This document shows, piece after piece, positions 33,114 through 45,512 of a stretch of DNA of 64,000 nt. Location of the stretch: assembly GCA_022497145.1 (NCBI GenBank), contig MU385882.1:186001-250000 (forward strand). The letters are read 5' to 3'. The first letter of the stretch is position 1, and each line of letters starts with the position of its first letter. The notes below the pieces were generated by a model. It did not search any database, had not been told where the DNA came from, and was given only the letters and a program-made list of their open reading frames with translations. The translations under genes and the position numbers were made by a program. Source of the DNA: Rostrohypoxylon terebratum. Lineage: Eukaryota > Ascomycota > Sordariomycetes > Xylariales > Hypoxylaceae.

Positions 33114-33639
33114 ATGTGTGGTGACCATACTCGACATTCTTATGGCGGCGCCCTTGCCGTCCTCAGTCCTCCGCTAAGAAGCACTCGCTTTATGCCCCCT
33201 GAAATGACAGGGCGGCTCACTTTTCATGATTGTGGAAAGGGAAGTTCACTCGCTACCCACATCACCTTTACACCGGACGAGACTAGCACTAGCAACAGCG
33301 CTGTTGGGTTGGATTCGTGCGTCGTAGCTATCCAGTAAGTGGGATTACACCTTTTCCGTAAGAAAACCAAGGGGCCCGAATACTAATAGTATCGCACCCC
33401 ACAGCGAGACTGGTGACTTGACCAAGTCCGCGATAATCAGTCCGTTTCTATACAAGTTCAGCATGACGCAAGGCCTCCCGACCGAACAACTTGAGCAGCA
33501 GGTAGGGTCGATAGAAGTGCCCCTCAGTCACCCGATGAAAATCGAGGTCGGCGGTGACGGAATCATCGGTCGAAGAGTCACTCTCTGGTCGCAACACGCC
33601 GTGGATCCTATCGCCGAAGGTATCATTGGATATAATTAG
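33114..33639 (+). CDS. small spliced hypothetical protein (151 aa)
   Basis: Exon 1 is 33114-33334 and exon 2 is 33405-33639. The 70-bp intron has a consensus donor (GTAAGT), a CTAAT branch-like site and a CACAG acceptor, and joins AIH-ETGDL in phase 2. The first true ATG is at 33114; a GTG opens the frame two codons earlier. The product has no signal peptide or membrane helix and seems beta-rich (RLTFHDCGKG, THITFTP, SCVVAIHETGD, PMKIEVGGDGIIGRRVTLW). I do not recognise the family. The clean splice signals and continuous frame are the reason to call it a gene. Confidence 0.5.
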
Positions 33640-35984
33640 AATGGTCTACGTGGATAAGATAATGACGAAGCAGATGGGCGAGTACACCAAGTATTGGTGT
33701 TAGCTCCAAAAGCGCGAACGTACGGATGCCTTCATTTGCATTAGCATGATCAGGGGTATGCTTGAGAGAAGTGTGGGAGCGGGCGTTTAGGCGATATCAA
33801 ATTTCATCGTGGGGACTGGTCTGCATTGCATACCTCTGTAAATTTGTTCCTGGTCGAAAATGAATCGATGTATTATTTATCACATAAAAAATTGGTCTAT
33901 CCAAGCGCAAGTTCCTATACAAACCTATGTATGTGTGTGGGCAATGAGGGGGAGTGATCGCGAGACTTATTATTACAAGCAAGAGAATTACCGAAGGCGA
34001 TAATGTGAGGTGATCATCTAGGTGAGTGTAGCTGGTAAAAACATATGCTCTTGATAATTGAAGAAACTTCAGGGTCCTCGCGAATCGCGATACCAAGAAT
34101 CAAAGTCAAAAACACCAAAAAAGTTGAATCACCAACCTCTTCAAGGCCTAGCCTAGGATCTGTTGATCGGCTCCTAGCTACTGCGCCCCCGCTATTGGGT
34201 ATTTCTTTGCCTACCCTTTTTCAAGGGCCCAAGGTGTATCACACTCGTTGGGACTCGAACCCTAAACCACCCGTTTCAGAGCAGTTGTTAGGACAGGAAC
34301 AAGAAGGTGTCTGTGGAAACGTACACCTTGACCATCAGAACGTTACGGTCAAGCTGTTAGGATCCGCCGATGGAAAACTGACACAGTATTATGCTATTTA
34401 AGCCTTGGGTACTTTGGTCGGTGACGAGTGCTGCCTGGAGGTTTGACCACCTTATCACCTGACTAACAGACTGACAGCACTGTGTACGATAGTTTTTGGT
34501 GTGTTTGCTGACTAAGCCAACAGTACTCTTGTACAGAGTGCCATACACCCTCAACACTGGCAATTGTCCAGGTCTTCGCATCGATTACCGAGAACGTGAT
34601 GTTTGGTATTTCGAGGTCGCCGTCAGGAGTAAGTAGTAGCGATATTGAGAGGGCTTAATTAAGCGAACTAAGCAGCTCCAGGACCAGGAAATGCTCAAAT
34701 TGATTCCATTCCGAAGATTCCAAGCCTCATCTCATTCAACCCATTGCGGTATAAAGACATTTAAAAGGCAATCTTGGCTATATTAATTATTCATAAAAGT
34801 GTCAAAGTAAGCTGAGTATTGCGTTTCACCATCTCAGCCTCCGAAATAGGGTCGTCGCCGTGATCAATAGCCTAACGATTCTTGTCATAGTCGAATGAAA
34901 ATCGGCTTCACCGTTGGACGCTGATTGGTTAATAAACGCCATCTTCGACGACTTGAGCCAGGTGGCAACGGGAAGAACAGATCCCGGGGGTTCGAGAGAA
35001 CGGATTGCTTGGCGCGATGATTCGCCTACGAGAAACGATGAAGCGATCGTAGCGAGGGCCGTTGATTGGTTCGCTCGTTCCCGAATTCCCAACCCCTGGC
35101 TTCGCGTAGGTCCAAATCTGTGGTTCGACCCTGTTTCCCTCAATCAGGATGGTAGATCGGCCTCTGAAAGGTACACTGAAGCCTTTTTCGACAGTCCTGT
35201 CGCTGGGGTACTGCTCACAAACGAGGTCAGACGAACGTGGATGAGATTGAGACAATTACAACGTTCTCACTGCCACGAATACAACATTGAGTTACGTCGA
35301 AGTCAATGTAAAACTGCAAAGTGACCATCGAACGCATCTCATCGTCAAACTCAAACAGATCCTTCAAGTCTCTAAAAATGATATATCATACAAACGACCG
35401 GAGCGCCGTTTGGGGGCCGAACATGATGAGATACACCTCGCGATGATTTGACTTAAGGTTCCGACGGCAATTCAAATCGCACCGCCTATCAGAATAATGG
35501 CGATGACACTCTGGAGAAACGCTATATTCTCTAGTTTCTATTAAGTCCTGGGGCCTCCGTCTCGTTGATTAAACAAACTACACAAATGCGGTCAGCGAAG
35601 CTGGGGCAGAGTTAAAGAGATGTCGAGAAGGGGATAGTCAGCTAGCTGGTTTACCAATAAGGCTGCGGTACCCTGCAGAATACAGGGGTTCCGGCCGCGG
35701 TATCATAGCATTGGTAGTGGAGTGGGCATGTATGTCAGTCCTGCATGTCAGAAACATACTGCTTTTCTTGCTTATGTCGGTATGCTTCGAGAAGAAATCA
35801 TATGTATGGTCTGACTTATCCATTTTCACTCTCCCTTCCTTTTATTTTGCAGTTCTTGACAATTTATTTGCATACACCACAATCGCCACCTACTTTTACT
35901 CTCTATCTCATGATCTCTCTCTCGTCTGGTTACTCGGTTATGAGAGGAGAGGCTCATAGTTAATCGTGAATCCCATACCGAGCG
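33640..35984. other. gene-poor spacer with a tRNA-like T-arm and weak ORFs
   Basis: A plus-strand frame at 34914-35324 (136 codons) shows plausible composition but starts at TTG directly after a stop and has no ATG or acceptor. A tRNA-like T-arm lies near 34243-34270. I see no intact gene in these 2.3 kb. Confidence 0.4.
34236..34275 (-). other. tRNA T-arm-like relic
   Basis: On the minus strand GGGTTCGAGTCCC is a perfect B-box with three T-stem pairs, followed by CGAGTGT where an acceptor strand would be. No partner acceptor strand or convincing D-arm lies at the right distance upstream. It is probably a tRNA fragment or part of a SINE. Confidence 0.25.
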
Positions 35985-37365
35985 ATGTCGTACCAATTAC
36001 GCCCGTCACAGCATTCGCCGTCTCAGCAGGAATCAGGATATGATACATACTCCAGCACTAGCCCGAATACATACTACCCGGACCAACAATATGGCTACGG
36101 CTACAATCAGGGTCAATATGTCTATATCCCAGGCCAAGGCCAGCCTCAACCGCTCCAGCAACAGCAATACCAACCAGACATGACGCACACGCACTCACAA
36201 CCACCCTCACCCCTCGCCTCCCCTCTCGCCTTGTTACCCGCAGCGACGACGACGACGACGAACATGTACCCACAAGACGGCGTCGCGCGAACGCACACCT
36301 GGGTCGCGAACCAGCCGGCGATCCTGTCCCCGCCGGCGGCGGCCAAGACGCCGTTCAGCGAGTGGGCCGTCCCCACGGACAGCACCTTCGACCGGCACAC
36401 GCTGTACTCGCCGTCGATGCCGCCGCGGCCTCCGCCCGACAAACCCCGCGTGTGCGGCATCAAGCGGAATACCTTCTACGTCGTTCTCGCCATTAGCTCG
36501 TTCCTGCTCGTCGTCGCCGTCGCTATTGGATTGGGGGTTGGGCTGGGCACGAGGAAGGGCGTGGGCGTGGTTGGGAGTGAGGCGGCTGTGGATTTAGGGT
36601 GGGTTATGAGATTTCCTTTTTTTTTTTCGTCTTCATTCATTTCCTTCCGAGACTTTCAAATGTGTTTCTCCAACTCTTGGTTTAATTGGAATTGGAATTG
36701 GATGACCGAATCATCGCGTGTGTAGGAGCTGTAGGTGAGATGGGTCATGAGAAGAGTTCAGAACTTCGCATGAGGCTCACGTCAGCTTAAGTGTGTCCTT
36801 TTGCAATATGCAAGGGCTTCAAATACCTGCTTGAAGCTTACTTACTGCTCAATATGGCCTAACACATTGCCGAGCTTGATACCGAATACCAGTAGCTGAC
36901 AAGTCACACAGCGCGGACTCATCATCATCGTCATTGGTGTCACCCACATCCACCACGCCAACATCAACAACCTCAACAACGCCGACGTCGACGAAAGTAT
37001 CCCCCACGCCGAGTTTCACGGGAGCCCTGACACCGGGACCCGTGGACTGCCCGCAGAACAACAACACGGTGTACGTGGCGCGGGGCAGCTCGAAGCCGTT
37101 CAACGTGCAGTGCGGGCGCGACTACAACTCGCAGCACGGCGCCAAGGACATCAAGCACATGCACACGCCGACCATGGCCTCGTGCATCGACGCCTGCGGC
37201 GACGACGACGACTGTGTCGGCGTCGGCTGGGGCTACTACCAGGACTCCTTCCAGTGCTGGATGAAGAGCGCGCTCGGCGAGCCGAATTGGAGCGCCCAGT
37301 GGTACTTCGCGCAGCTGCAGCATATGCCTGGTAGTAAACGAAAAGCGAGGGCGACTATGTACTAA
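35985..37365 (+). CDS. second single-pass membrane protein with Ser/Thr stalk and PAN/apple-like Cys domain (355 aa)
   Basis: Exon 1 is 35985-36598 and exon 2 is 36912-37365. The 313-bp intron (GTGGGT...CACAG, phase 2) is long for this genome, but the phases match exactly and the join gives VDLG-ADSSSS. The order is a Gln/Tyr/Pro-rich cytosolic part (1-160, with a His-Thr segment and poly-Thr), a membrane helix (about 163-189) ending in GLGVGLG, a short Ser/Thr/Pro stalk (206-248) and a Cys domain from Cys 251 with C-VQCGRDY-AKDI-TMASCIDACGDDDDCVGVGWGYY-CWMKSALG. The last part matches the tip of the protein at 20748-21928 in cysteine spacing and in the DCVG and CW-KS motifs. Such proteins are common in Sordariomycetes and have no assigned role; cell-surface binding is a guess. 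Confidence 0.68.
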
Positions 37366-40300
37366 GCTCTGGAATTTCAAAAACTAGAGAGAGGGGAGGC
37401 GGGGATAGTGAACAGCACATGGACGACTGCTTCAAGGAAGGGGGGAAATAAGTTGGTTCGGGCGGACTGGGTGAATTTTCTTGGGTTGGAATTATGCGAG
37501 GCGTCTGGTGTCGGGATTTCATATGATATCAATATCACCACTTACCTGGGTGAGGAGGGGTTCATTTTTGACGGAAAAATGTCGCGGTATAGATGTGAGG
37601 GGGGAGTAGCTGGGCTAGCCACCCCCATTCCTTGAATGCTTAGAGATACCATTACCGTCCCTTTAGTATATAATATCATATACTTAATCCATTCGCCCGA
37701 CGTCGGAATAAATGACATCGGATGGCTTTCGGAAATTTGGTAATGCCGAATATGGACTTGAGTGTCAAGATGATTCAAATGTGACAGGAGTAATTGAGTA
37801 TCCGAAGAAGCTTCTTGTAACGACACTGCTTCACGCATACCTAGGTCCTAGGTAGGCTACGTAGGTAGGTAGGTATGATTCCAGGTTTGACAAGAATTTA
37901 GCATCTGACCAGACCGCAATTATGAGGCTACTATATCGACCATGTCAACATGCACACCGCTTCTGTCATATCTTACCAATGTCGGAACCATATCTTTTTT
38001 TTGCATAAATGCCTCGCAATCATGAAAATCTTTGTTCTGTCGAACTATCTCGACAGCCAGCTACGCCGTGGCTTCAATACGAGGCGTCGTTCTCTTATTA
38101 AATAGGTACCCTGATCACAAGGACTGTGGTAGGTAGTCTAATTAATATCAGTCGGACCAATGAAGGCAATGACGCCAAACCTGAGAATGGGGTCGAGAGT
38201 AACCGCCGCGTGGATAGAGACATTTTCACCCGGTACGTGAACGGCAACCCGTGTGGCTCTTCGGCGATTATTCAAGTCATGGCGGACTCCCTTCGTATCT
38301 TGTGATCCGTGACACAGAATTAGAAGTTTGAAATTGTCATGTTTGTTGTTGTTTCCATCATGGCGATATTCCCAGACACGCGGGGACGTTGGCCTCTTAT
38401 TCAATCGTGTCAATCGTTAATCTTCAATCGAGGGGTAAGACGGAGTCTTAATCGTGAAGCTGAAAATCTAGGCGTTTCATCGTGTTCGTGTTAGAGCTTT
38501 CCGTCTGCGAGCACGAGGCGTCGAAGTGAGACTTGGCCGAAAAATGTCGGCTTTCAGCAATAGCGGTGAGCTCGGTGATCTGACCAATTTTGGTGCCCAG
38601 CAAAAATCATATTCACATGCTCTAACACCAACATCCAGCACGATGGTTATATGCAAAAAATTAAGATGATGATTGAAGAATGAGAATTAGGACCACAACA
38701 TTCATTTGTCGACCCAGGAAAATCGTAGGAAAAGGAAGCCGACGATCTACAAGTCGCATACCGGCTTTCGTAACCGGATCGTGAGGCACGGAAGCACGAT
38801 TCCTTCGGCGACCTGCCAAACCCTGAGATTGCCGGACCCTTTCGGCCACCTTCGGCCTCCACTTTCTTTTACTACATTAATACCAAGATCCAACCTAACA
38901 CGAGCCGGGCACCAAGAGCCTGATACGAGGAGCCCGATCTTGAAGCCCGATCGTTAAGCAGCAGAAGTCCCTTCGGCGATCTCCATTACAAAACCCCGCT
39001 CCTCCTCGCCGTTTACTATTAAGGGAATCCGCTATTGCCGGCGAACTGGTGGGGTCTGTCTCTGCGAAATAAGCCGCGACATAATCTGCATAAAGGTATG
39101 TTGGATCTAGGCACTAATATCTAAACAATACAAACAATAAGCAAACACCTTGTGGTCGCTCGGCGTACATGTTAATATCGAGGTGCCCGAATCAAATCAT
39201 TCCATAGTAAGATACCTATAATATCAATAGCACATAGGGCTGGGGCGTCTCTGGCGTTTGTGGCGGACCTCAAGGATACCTATAGTAGCAGAAACACAAG
39301 AGTGATCGCCGTGCACCATACATCAGCCCACGTACATACCTAGTATTACTCATGAATAATGCAAAGATACCTAAGTGTGGTATTATTATCATTATCACCA
39401 CGGGATGGGATGGGAAGCTGTGTAATAGCGCAGCCAGCCATGAACCAAAAGCGTCGGCGACGTGCCATCCCATAGGCCCACCAACAAAGTGCCCTAACAG
39501 GTTACCATCACGCCTCGAAGGAGGATCCTCCCACTGGGACACCGATCTTGGTTCGACCCAAGCTCAGCACTGGGACGAGACTCCGCCACTTGCGCCCCCA
39601 ACCGCCCTATCGGGACCTACTGTACCGCTTTCTCTACCGCCTGAACAGCTCTGAGCTTGCACTCAGCGCAGAATAATACCTGCCTGCCTACGCAGGCGGG
39701 CAAAAACGTCCATAATCCGCGGACTTCTGACTTGGATAACTCGAGGGGGAACCGGTGACCCTTTGGCCCACAATATCCAGCTGACCGGCTGGCATCTACC
39801 GTACTATGTAGAGCGCGGAAGCGTCCCTATAATCTATACATACTATGTAGGCGTATGTAAACTCGCAATAGTCATCCCCGACTAACGCACGTACGAATCC
39901 GTACAGAGGAAAGTGAACGGCGACCTGGAAAAAGCTCCGCCCCTCCTCGCCCACGCACGCCCCAACAAGACTCAAGTTTAGGTACTATGTAGGCTGATAG
40001 GCAACTGACTCGCGCATTGCCATGTGTGCCCTACGCCCCAGTAGCACATACATCCGCGCAATTCCTATCCGTACCCATAGACCTGTATACTCATTACCCA
40101 GGTACCTATCCCATATCAGCTATATGAAATCCACACATGCCAAACACGGAGCCATTAGTAGACCAAAACCAAACTAGAGACCAACCCAAAAAAAAAAAAG
40201 ATCTACCCGCCATGTCTAACGCTAAGCTAGTAAGACCCGTACTAGTATACCTGCAATAGCACGCCTGATAGGCGCTGGGATAGGAACGCGAGGATCCGAC

Positions 40301-41041
40301 GGGGCGGAAACGCTGACTTGGCCTATCCCCTATTATCTATCCCATTCCCTCTTGTTATATTAAACGGATCCTCTGGGCGTGTGGTACTTAATTACCACGA
40401 GGGAAGTCCAGAAGAGAGACCACATAATAAAGGAATAATTATTATTGTCATATGTCAATATGTCATGCTTTCTTAAATATAAACAAATGCCCGTCCGCAA
40501 CTACATATTATTCTCCTAAGGCCTGCTGCCAGCTAGCTGTTCCAAAACAACGTAACACGCAGCAGGAGAGAATTCGTGGAGAGGAGAGGAACAAAAAAAA
40601 AGAGAGACTTGCTCGTAAGTACATCTATATCCAAGTTTGGTCGTTACCTATTATAAAAAAAAGTCCGATCTCATCAAAAACTGCTTCCTGTTTTTTTTTT
40701 GGTCTGTTGTTTTGCCCGCCTACCGAAATGGTAAAATGGTAACGGTGAACCTGTCTTCCCAAGCCACAACCACTTATCGCCAAGGCCCATCCATACCTCC
40801 CTTCCCCTTTGCGAACCTAATACTGCTTATCCTTGACCTTATAGCTCTCGCACCCACCCCCCTAATAAGATAATCATCAAGGTCCTCTTAGATTCAACCC
40901 AAACTCCGAGCTAAAGAAAAGGAAGATAAAACGACGAAACCATGGTTCGACTACGTCATCGGCGAAGCGGACTTCCGCTCGACAACCCGATTTAAAGTCG
41001 TTGCAGCACAGGCAGAACAGCTGATCGTGCGATTATGCACC
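37366..41041. other. 3.7-kb gene-poor region
   Basis: This holds a cluster of CTAGGTCCTAGGTAGG motifs at about 37840-37875, several CCTTCGGC repeats at 38800-38970, a GCCTGC-CTAC-GCAGGC hairpin near 39680, poly-A at about 40188 and poly-T at about 40690. All frames are short and lack motifs or splice support. It may contain decayed transposon sequence. Confidence 0.4.
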
Positions 41042-43177
41042 TCAGGATGGTGGCGCACTCGTGAGCATGGTGTTGATCTCCGACATGATACCCTCGTCGG
41101 CCGCCATGCTGCTGATCATCTCTTCCTGCGTAAACCCGACCCAGAACTTAGGATTGTCCTGCTGTTCTTTCTTGGCGTGGTAGATTTCCTGCGCGACACC
41201 CTTGACTTGTCCCGAAGCTGTTCTCGCCGCCTTCCACACATGGCTGAGTTTGTTAAGAGCCCCGATGTTGAGCCGGATCTGCTGCCGAAGGTCGTCTTCG
41301 TCTTGGATCAAAAATTCGAGGGCCCACTTGCTGAGATGCACGATCGAGGATAGAGTTAGGACGCACGTGAAGAAGTGCGTGTGGCTAGTGATGGGGACGT
41401 TGTACGTCACCATCTTGCTGATCTCACACGCCGCCGTGATGATGTGTCTGGTGTGGATGTTGAAGTTGTCGCCGCTCTGGATCGCCCGGTGCGGAGCACA
41501 GGCCGTCACTTCACGAGCGGGAGAGGAGTCTAATTGCGAGAGAGGCTGGTGCAGGATAATCGAACAACTAGATGGGCAGGCTTTCAGTCAGTCTGAAAAA
41601 AAAAAAAACTGCGAATCGAGCAAGGGCGAACCTACGCGTGATTGATCATGTGCGCTTGGAACATCATCTCGTCTAGTTGGCAATGCTTGTTCAGGCTGTC
41701 TTTCTTGGATGGCGGCAGATGCATCCTCCAGTTCGAAAGCAGCGATTCGATTCGGCTAACATTTTCCTCGTTCGGAAAGCCACCATTTGGCAATCTCATC
41801 ATGCGCCCTAGGTTTCTGATGGAAGCCACGCGATAGGCGAACGAGGAAAATTCCCGTTCCTCTCCTGAGAAAATTTGATCATCAAAATCTTCCAGATACA
41901 TTGGGCGTGGAATTGTCTATTGAACTTGTTAGCCACTACACGAGTTGAAAGATGCGCTGGCGTTTTTCCAAGTGGAAACTTACGCCTGCCAAGTATTCGT
42001 GTTCTTCGCACGGAAGACCGACGTCAGCCACGATATCGAAAAGGAGGAAATTTGATTGCCTGTGCACTCCGGCAACCATCCCGTCCACGACGAATAAATC
42101 CCACCACGTTCGTCGCCAACTTTCTTCTATCCTAGGAACGCCACCTCCATTCAGAGTAGCGAAAGCTCTCGTATAGAGGCCGATCTCTATGGCGATCCGC
42201 TCAACGTCCGATAAGATCTCGCGCGCCCTCTCCTGTTGACAATTTCCATCGAGTCCTATTAGAACGATGACCATAGCTTGCACTAAGAATCCGTCCTTTG
42301 TAACGTCTGGGGCGTAAATCAAGCGCATCGCCTCTTCAAAAAAGGTGGCGCGAGCGGGACCTGCATCGATGTAGAGAGATCCGACCCATCTCATCGCAGC
42401 GAGGAGATGGTCGAGGTCTCTATCATTGGCAAGCTTGAGCAGATGATCCTTAGGCAAAACCGCCGGATGACCGGGGTAAAAGTAGTAATAAAACGAATCG
42501 ATGCAGCGTTCCGGGATTGTCTGCTGCGGTCGTTGGTTAGCCTCGACCAAGGCGCCGTTAGTACCGTTAAGGTAAGGTTGTCTGTATAGCTGAAGGCCAT
42601 TCATGCTGGGGGGCCCGAAAGGCGTGGCTGGAGACTCCGGGACTACCAGGGCTGGGTGGAAGGCGGCGAGGCTCGGCGCCGCACCCGTCGAAACCGAAAC
42701 GGTCGCGCCTAACAGCATCGGACAGCTATCACCGCCGTTCGGAGACGGTGAATCGTCTGATGCATGCCGCTTGTTCGGATTTGCAGCCGCATTCCTCCTC
42801 GGCCCTTTGTAGCCTCGACGAGAAGCCACGTAGATACATTCAGAATCCGATGTTTGACATCGTGAACACGGGTTTCTACCATCGCATTTTAGATGTTTTC
42901 CCCTCTGTTATACGTAGAAAGATCTTCTAGTCAGTCAAGTTGTTACGATTAAAAAAAAGTGCACCTTTCATTTTTTTTCCACACTTACACAGGCGAGGCA
43001 AGCGGCTTGCACAGTGATCGGAGGCGACCGCGAATCGACAGCCCCCGCGGTAGAGGGGACCGGCGTTGAGTGGGGTTGCTGATTGAGCATTTCTGAGCCA
43101 AGACCATTAAATAACTCGGGCGGAGTGCTACTCGACAACGAAGGCGCAACACTGGTCGGGTGCGAGTAAGAGTCCAT
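41042..43177 (-). CDS. Zn(II)2Cys6 transcription factor with fungal-specific domain (638 aa)
   Basis: Four exons, 42989-43177, 41984-42904, 41636-41916 and 41042-41567, have introns of 84, 67 and 68 bp, all frame-restoring (phases 0, 0, 2). The first intron falls inside the zinc cluster. Spliced, it reads CLACRGKHLKCDGRNPCSRCQTSDSEC in pieces, the exact C-x2-C-x6-C-x5-C-x2-C-x6-C pattern (cysteines at 60, 63, 70, 76, 79 and 86), followed by a basic linker (ASRRGYKGPRRN). The Fungal_trans middle region begins at about residue 165 (CIDSFYYYFYPGHPAVLP, then RRTWWDLFVVDGM near 285). The last intron joins MINHA to CSIILHQP, the usual helix there. It is a nuclear DNA-binding regulator, probably of a metabolic pathway; the target is unknown. 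It stands alone, with 3.7 and 5.2 kb of spacer on its sides. Confidence 0.88.
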
Positions 43178-43819
43178 CGTGAGAATAAGCTATTATTTGA
43201 TAAAGAGCAAGCGGTGGGGGTTGGGGGATGGGCGACGACGACTTTGGCTGTTGAGCTGTTTTCTAAGGTAAAGTCCTAGATTGATGTAGGGTGGGTAGGA
43301 AATTCGCAGGGAAGACATCGAAAGGTCGATGGCGACGGTAACTATTGGATCTGAGTGGCTACTACAACCACAAGCCGGGAAATACGTTTGATGGCTGCCT
43401 CTATCCTGGTTTCTTCTTTACTCTCGGCGCCCCTCTTAAGACGCTAGGCTCTAGAAATCTCTTTGCTGGCAATACTCGAAACTAGAAACTAGAAACTAGA
43501 GATTGGAGTGATTGAAAATGCTAGAGTCGACAATGATGCTATGGAGGCAATGGAAGTAAAGACGGATCAAGTTCGGTAGGTATCGGTGAGTCAGGCCGTA
43601 AATTGGTAAAATCGTGAGAATGACAGGAACATCCAATTTACTGGTATCATCTGTTTGCGGGACGCATCCATGGATTGAAAGGAGAAAAATTCTTATTCGA
43701 GTTTCAGGACCCCCCGAGATTCACGAAAACCGGGAGTTATGCGTATAAAGAAGGTCCGAGATGGAAATTCCGGTAACAGCGGCTTCGAAGAGGAAATTCG
43801 GGAGTTTGGTTAGTAAGTG

Positions 43820-43945
43820 GTCGTAGTCGTAGTCGTGGTAATGGTAGTAGTGGTAGGCGGTAGGCGGTAGGCGGTAGGCGATAGTGGTAGGTAGTCAGGT
43901 AGTAGGCCAGACCAGACGGGCAGACGGGCAGACGGGCAGATAGCG
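43820..43945. repeat. cluster of short tandem repeats (GTCGTA, TAGGCGG, CAGACGGG)
   Basis: Successive imperfect arrays: GTCGTA units at about 43823, GGTAGGCGGTAGGCGGTAGG at about 43853-43880, and CAGACGGG repeated three times at about 43914-43938. Confidence 0.6.
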
Positions 43946-44014
43946 CAAATAACCCCCAGTACCAGTACAGCGTGGCCAGCCCTTGGAATCTTGGATGTGT
44001 GCGACAACAGGTAA

Positions 44015-44041
44015 CAAATTTACAAATTTACAAATTTACAC
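44015..44041. repeat. ACAAATTT tandem repeat
   Basis: Three consecutive copies of the 9-base unit ACAAATTTA. Confidence 0.6.
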
Positions 44042-45460
44042 ACCGTCCAACTTAGCAATCTAATCAGGGGAGGCGGAAAGAGACAGGGGTGTGCTGGGTG
44101 TGCTGGGTGTGCTGGAGCAATGGCCGTCGTGATAGATCGAAAGGTTTTTTTTTCCTTCTTCCCCTTTCCTTTAGTGAGGAGAGAGAGAATCGGTGATTGG
44201 TACTTAATTTTTTTTCGGGCGAATAGAATAACAGAACTGGCAGAACTGGCAGAAACTAGCTGAGGACCTTCGATTGAGGTGAGGGGTTCAGGATTTCGTG
44301 ATGGCCAAACGCCAATGTCCAACCCCATCGTATGCCGGACTGTGCAGAGTCTAGACAAATCAGGGGATGGGAGAGTAGTTAGAGTGATCCATAGGACGGA
44401 TTTTATGAAGCAGGCTAAGTAGGTAAGTAGGCAGGCTAGTAGCTAGGCCAGGTACCCGTACAGCCGTATTGTACAATACGTATACATATACTACCTAATA
44501 GTAGTAATATGTAAACAGTACATCAGACATTAATAATAGACCATTAAACCAGGAAAATAATTCTGGATGAGAGACAGGGGTTCTGAAATAACACCGTAGT
44601 AAAAATGTGGTAAAAGGTGGTAAAAGGTAGTAAAATGGATGTCTGAGTACCTACCAGCCGAGCTTCAGCTGTATGAATCCTACAATCGAGTGTGTGTTAT
44701 GTCCCTGGTCTTCAGCAGCTCAGCTCCGTTTGATGTAATGCCATGATGCCATGTAATCTAGGTAATCATGTAATAATGTCCATGACTCCATGTAATGCCC
44801 ATTGCGGCATCGCCCACCTGGCTGCCTGGGCATGTAAATATTGTACAATACATAGTACTACTACTAGTAGTAGTCCAATGTAGTAGATTTAGCGTTATTA
44901 GCACTTGTCTAATTCATCGCTTTTAATCTATCCCCGTTGACGACGGCGATGTTAGATTGGCCCTTGATAGGTGAATCTCCACGAGAGGCCCACTAAGGAG
45001 ACTACCCAGAGTAGGGCTGTTCCTAGCAGATGAATGAGATGAATGGGTCTTTTTTTTTCTCTCTTTTCTTTTTTTTACCGCTTGGTATAAGTTGGGATTG
45101 TACTTCATAGTACCATGTACGCGGCTCGCAGCGTTGCTGTCTGCTATACCTCGCATACCTAGTACTTAGTAGTACTCTGTATCGGTACTGGTATGGCGCT
45201 CTGATTGTGTGCTCAGTACGATCAACGATGAATAACCAATTGTCGCACAGGACATTGAAGCACAACCCGCACGGGATATCGAAGTAGGTAATCGGAAGAC
45301 CGGGACAAAAGTTCGTTCATGGATGTTTGCTGCTAGGTGCTAGGTGCTTGGTGTTTGGTGCTAGGCAATAGGTCATCGAATTATGAATTGGACAGGGAGG
45401 TCGTATGGGGATACGCTTGTTCGATTCGCAGTCCTTCCACACCGCAACCACTATCGCCTA

Positions 45461-45512
45461 CATATCCATACATCCATACGTACATACATCCATACATACA
45501 TCCATCCATACC
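45461..45512. repeat. (CATA/CATC)n microsatellite
   Basis: An imperfect array of CATA, CATC and TACATACATC units over about 50 bases. Confidence 0.6.

Noticed and set aside
34914..35324. 136-codon plus-strand frame
   Set aside because: It starts at TTG directly after an in-frame TGA, with no ATG and no upstream acceptor; it could be a relic but cannot be supported as a gene.
37408..37635. 75-codon frame after the second membrane-protein gene
   Set aside because: It lies in the likely 3' UTR; no motif or splice site supports it.
39655..39710. GC-rich hairpin considered as terminator or transposon end
   Set aside because: It is an isolated stem-loop with no partner inverted repeat or target duplication; rho-independent terminators do not apply to a fungal nuclear genome.
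44020..44358. 112-codon minus-strand frame
   Set aside because: It includes simple repeats (GTGTGCTGG units read as AHPAHPAHP) and a poly-Lys run from a T-tract; probably chance.
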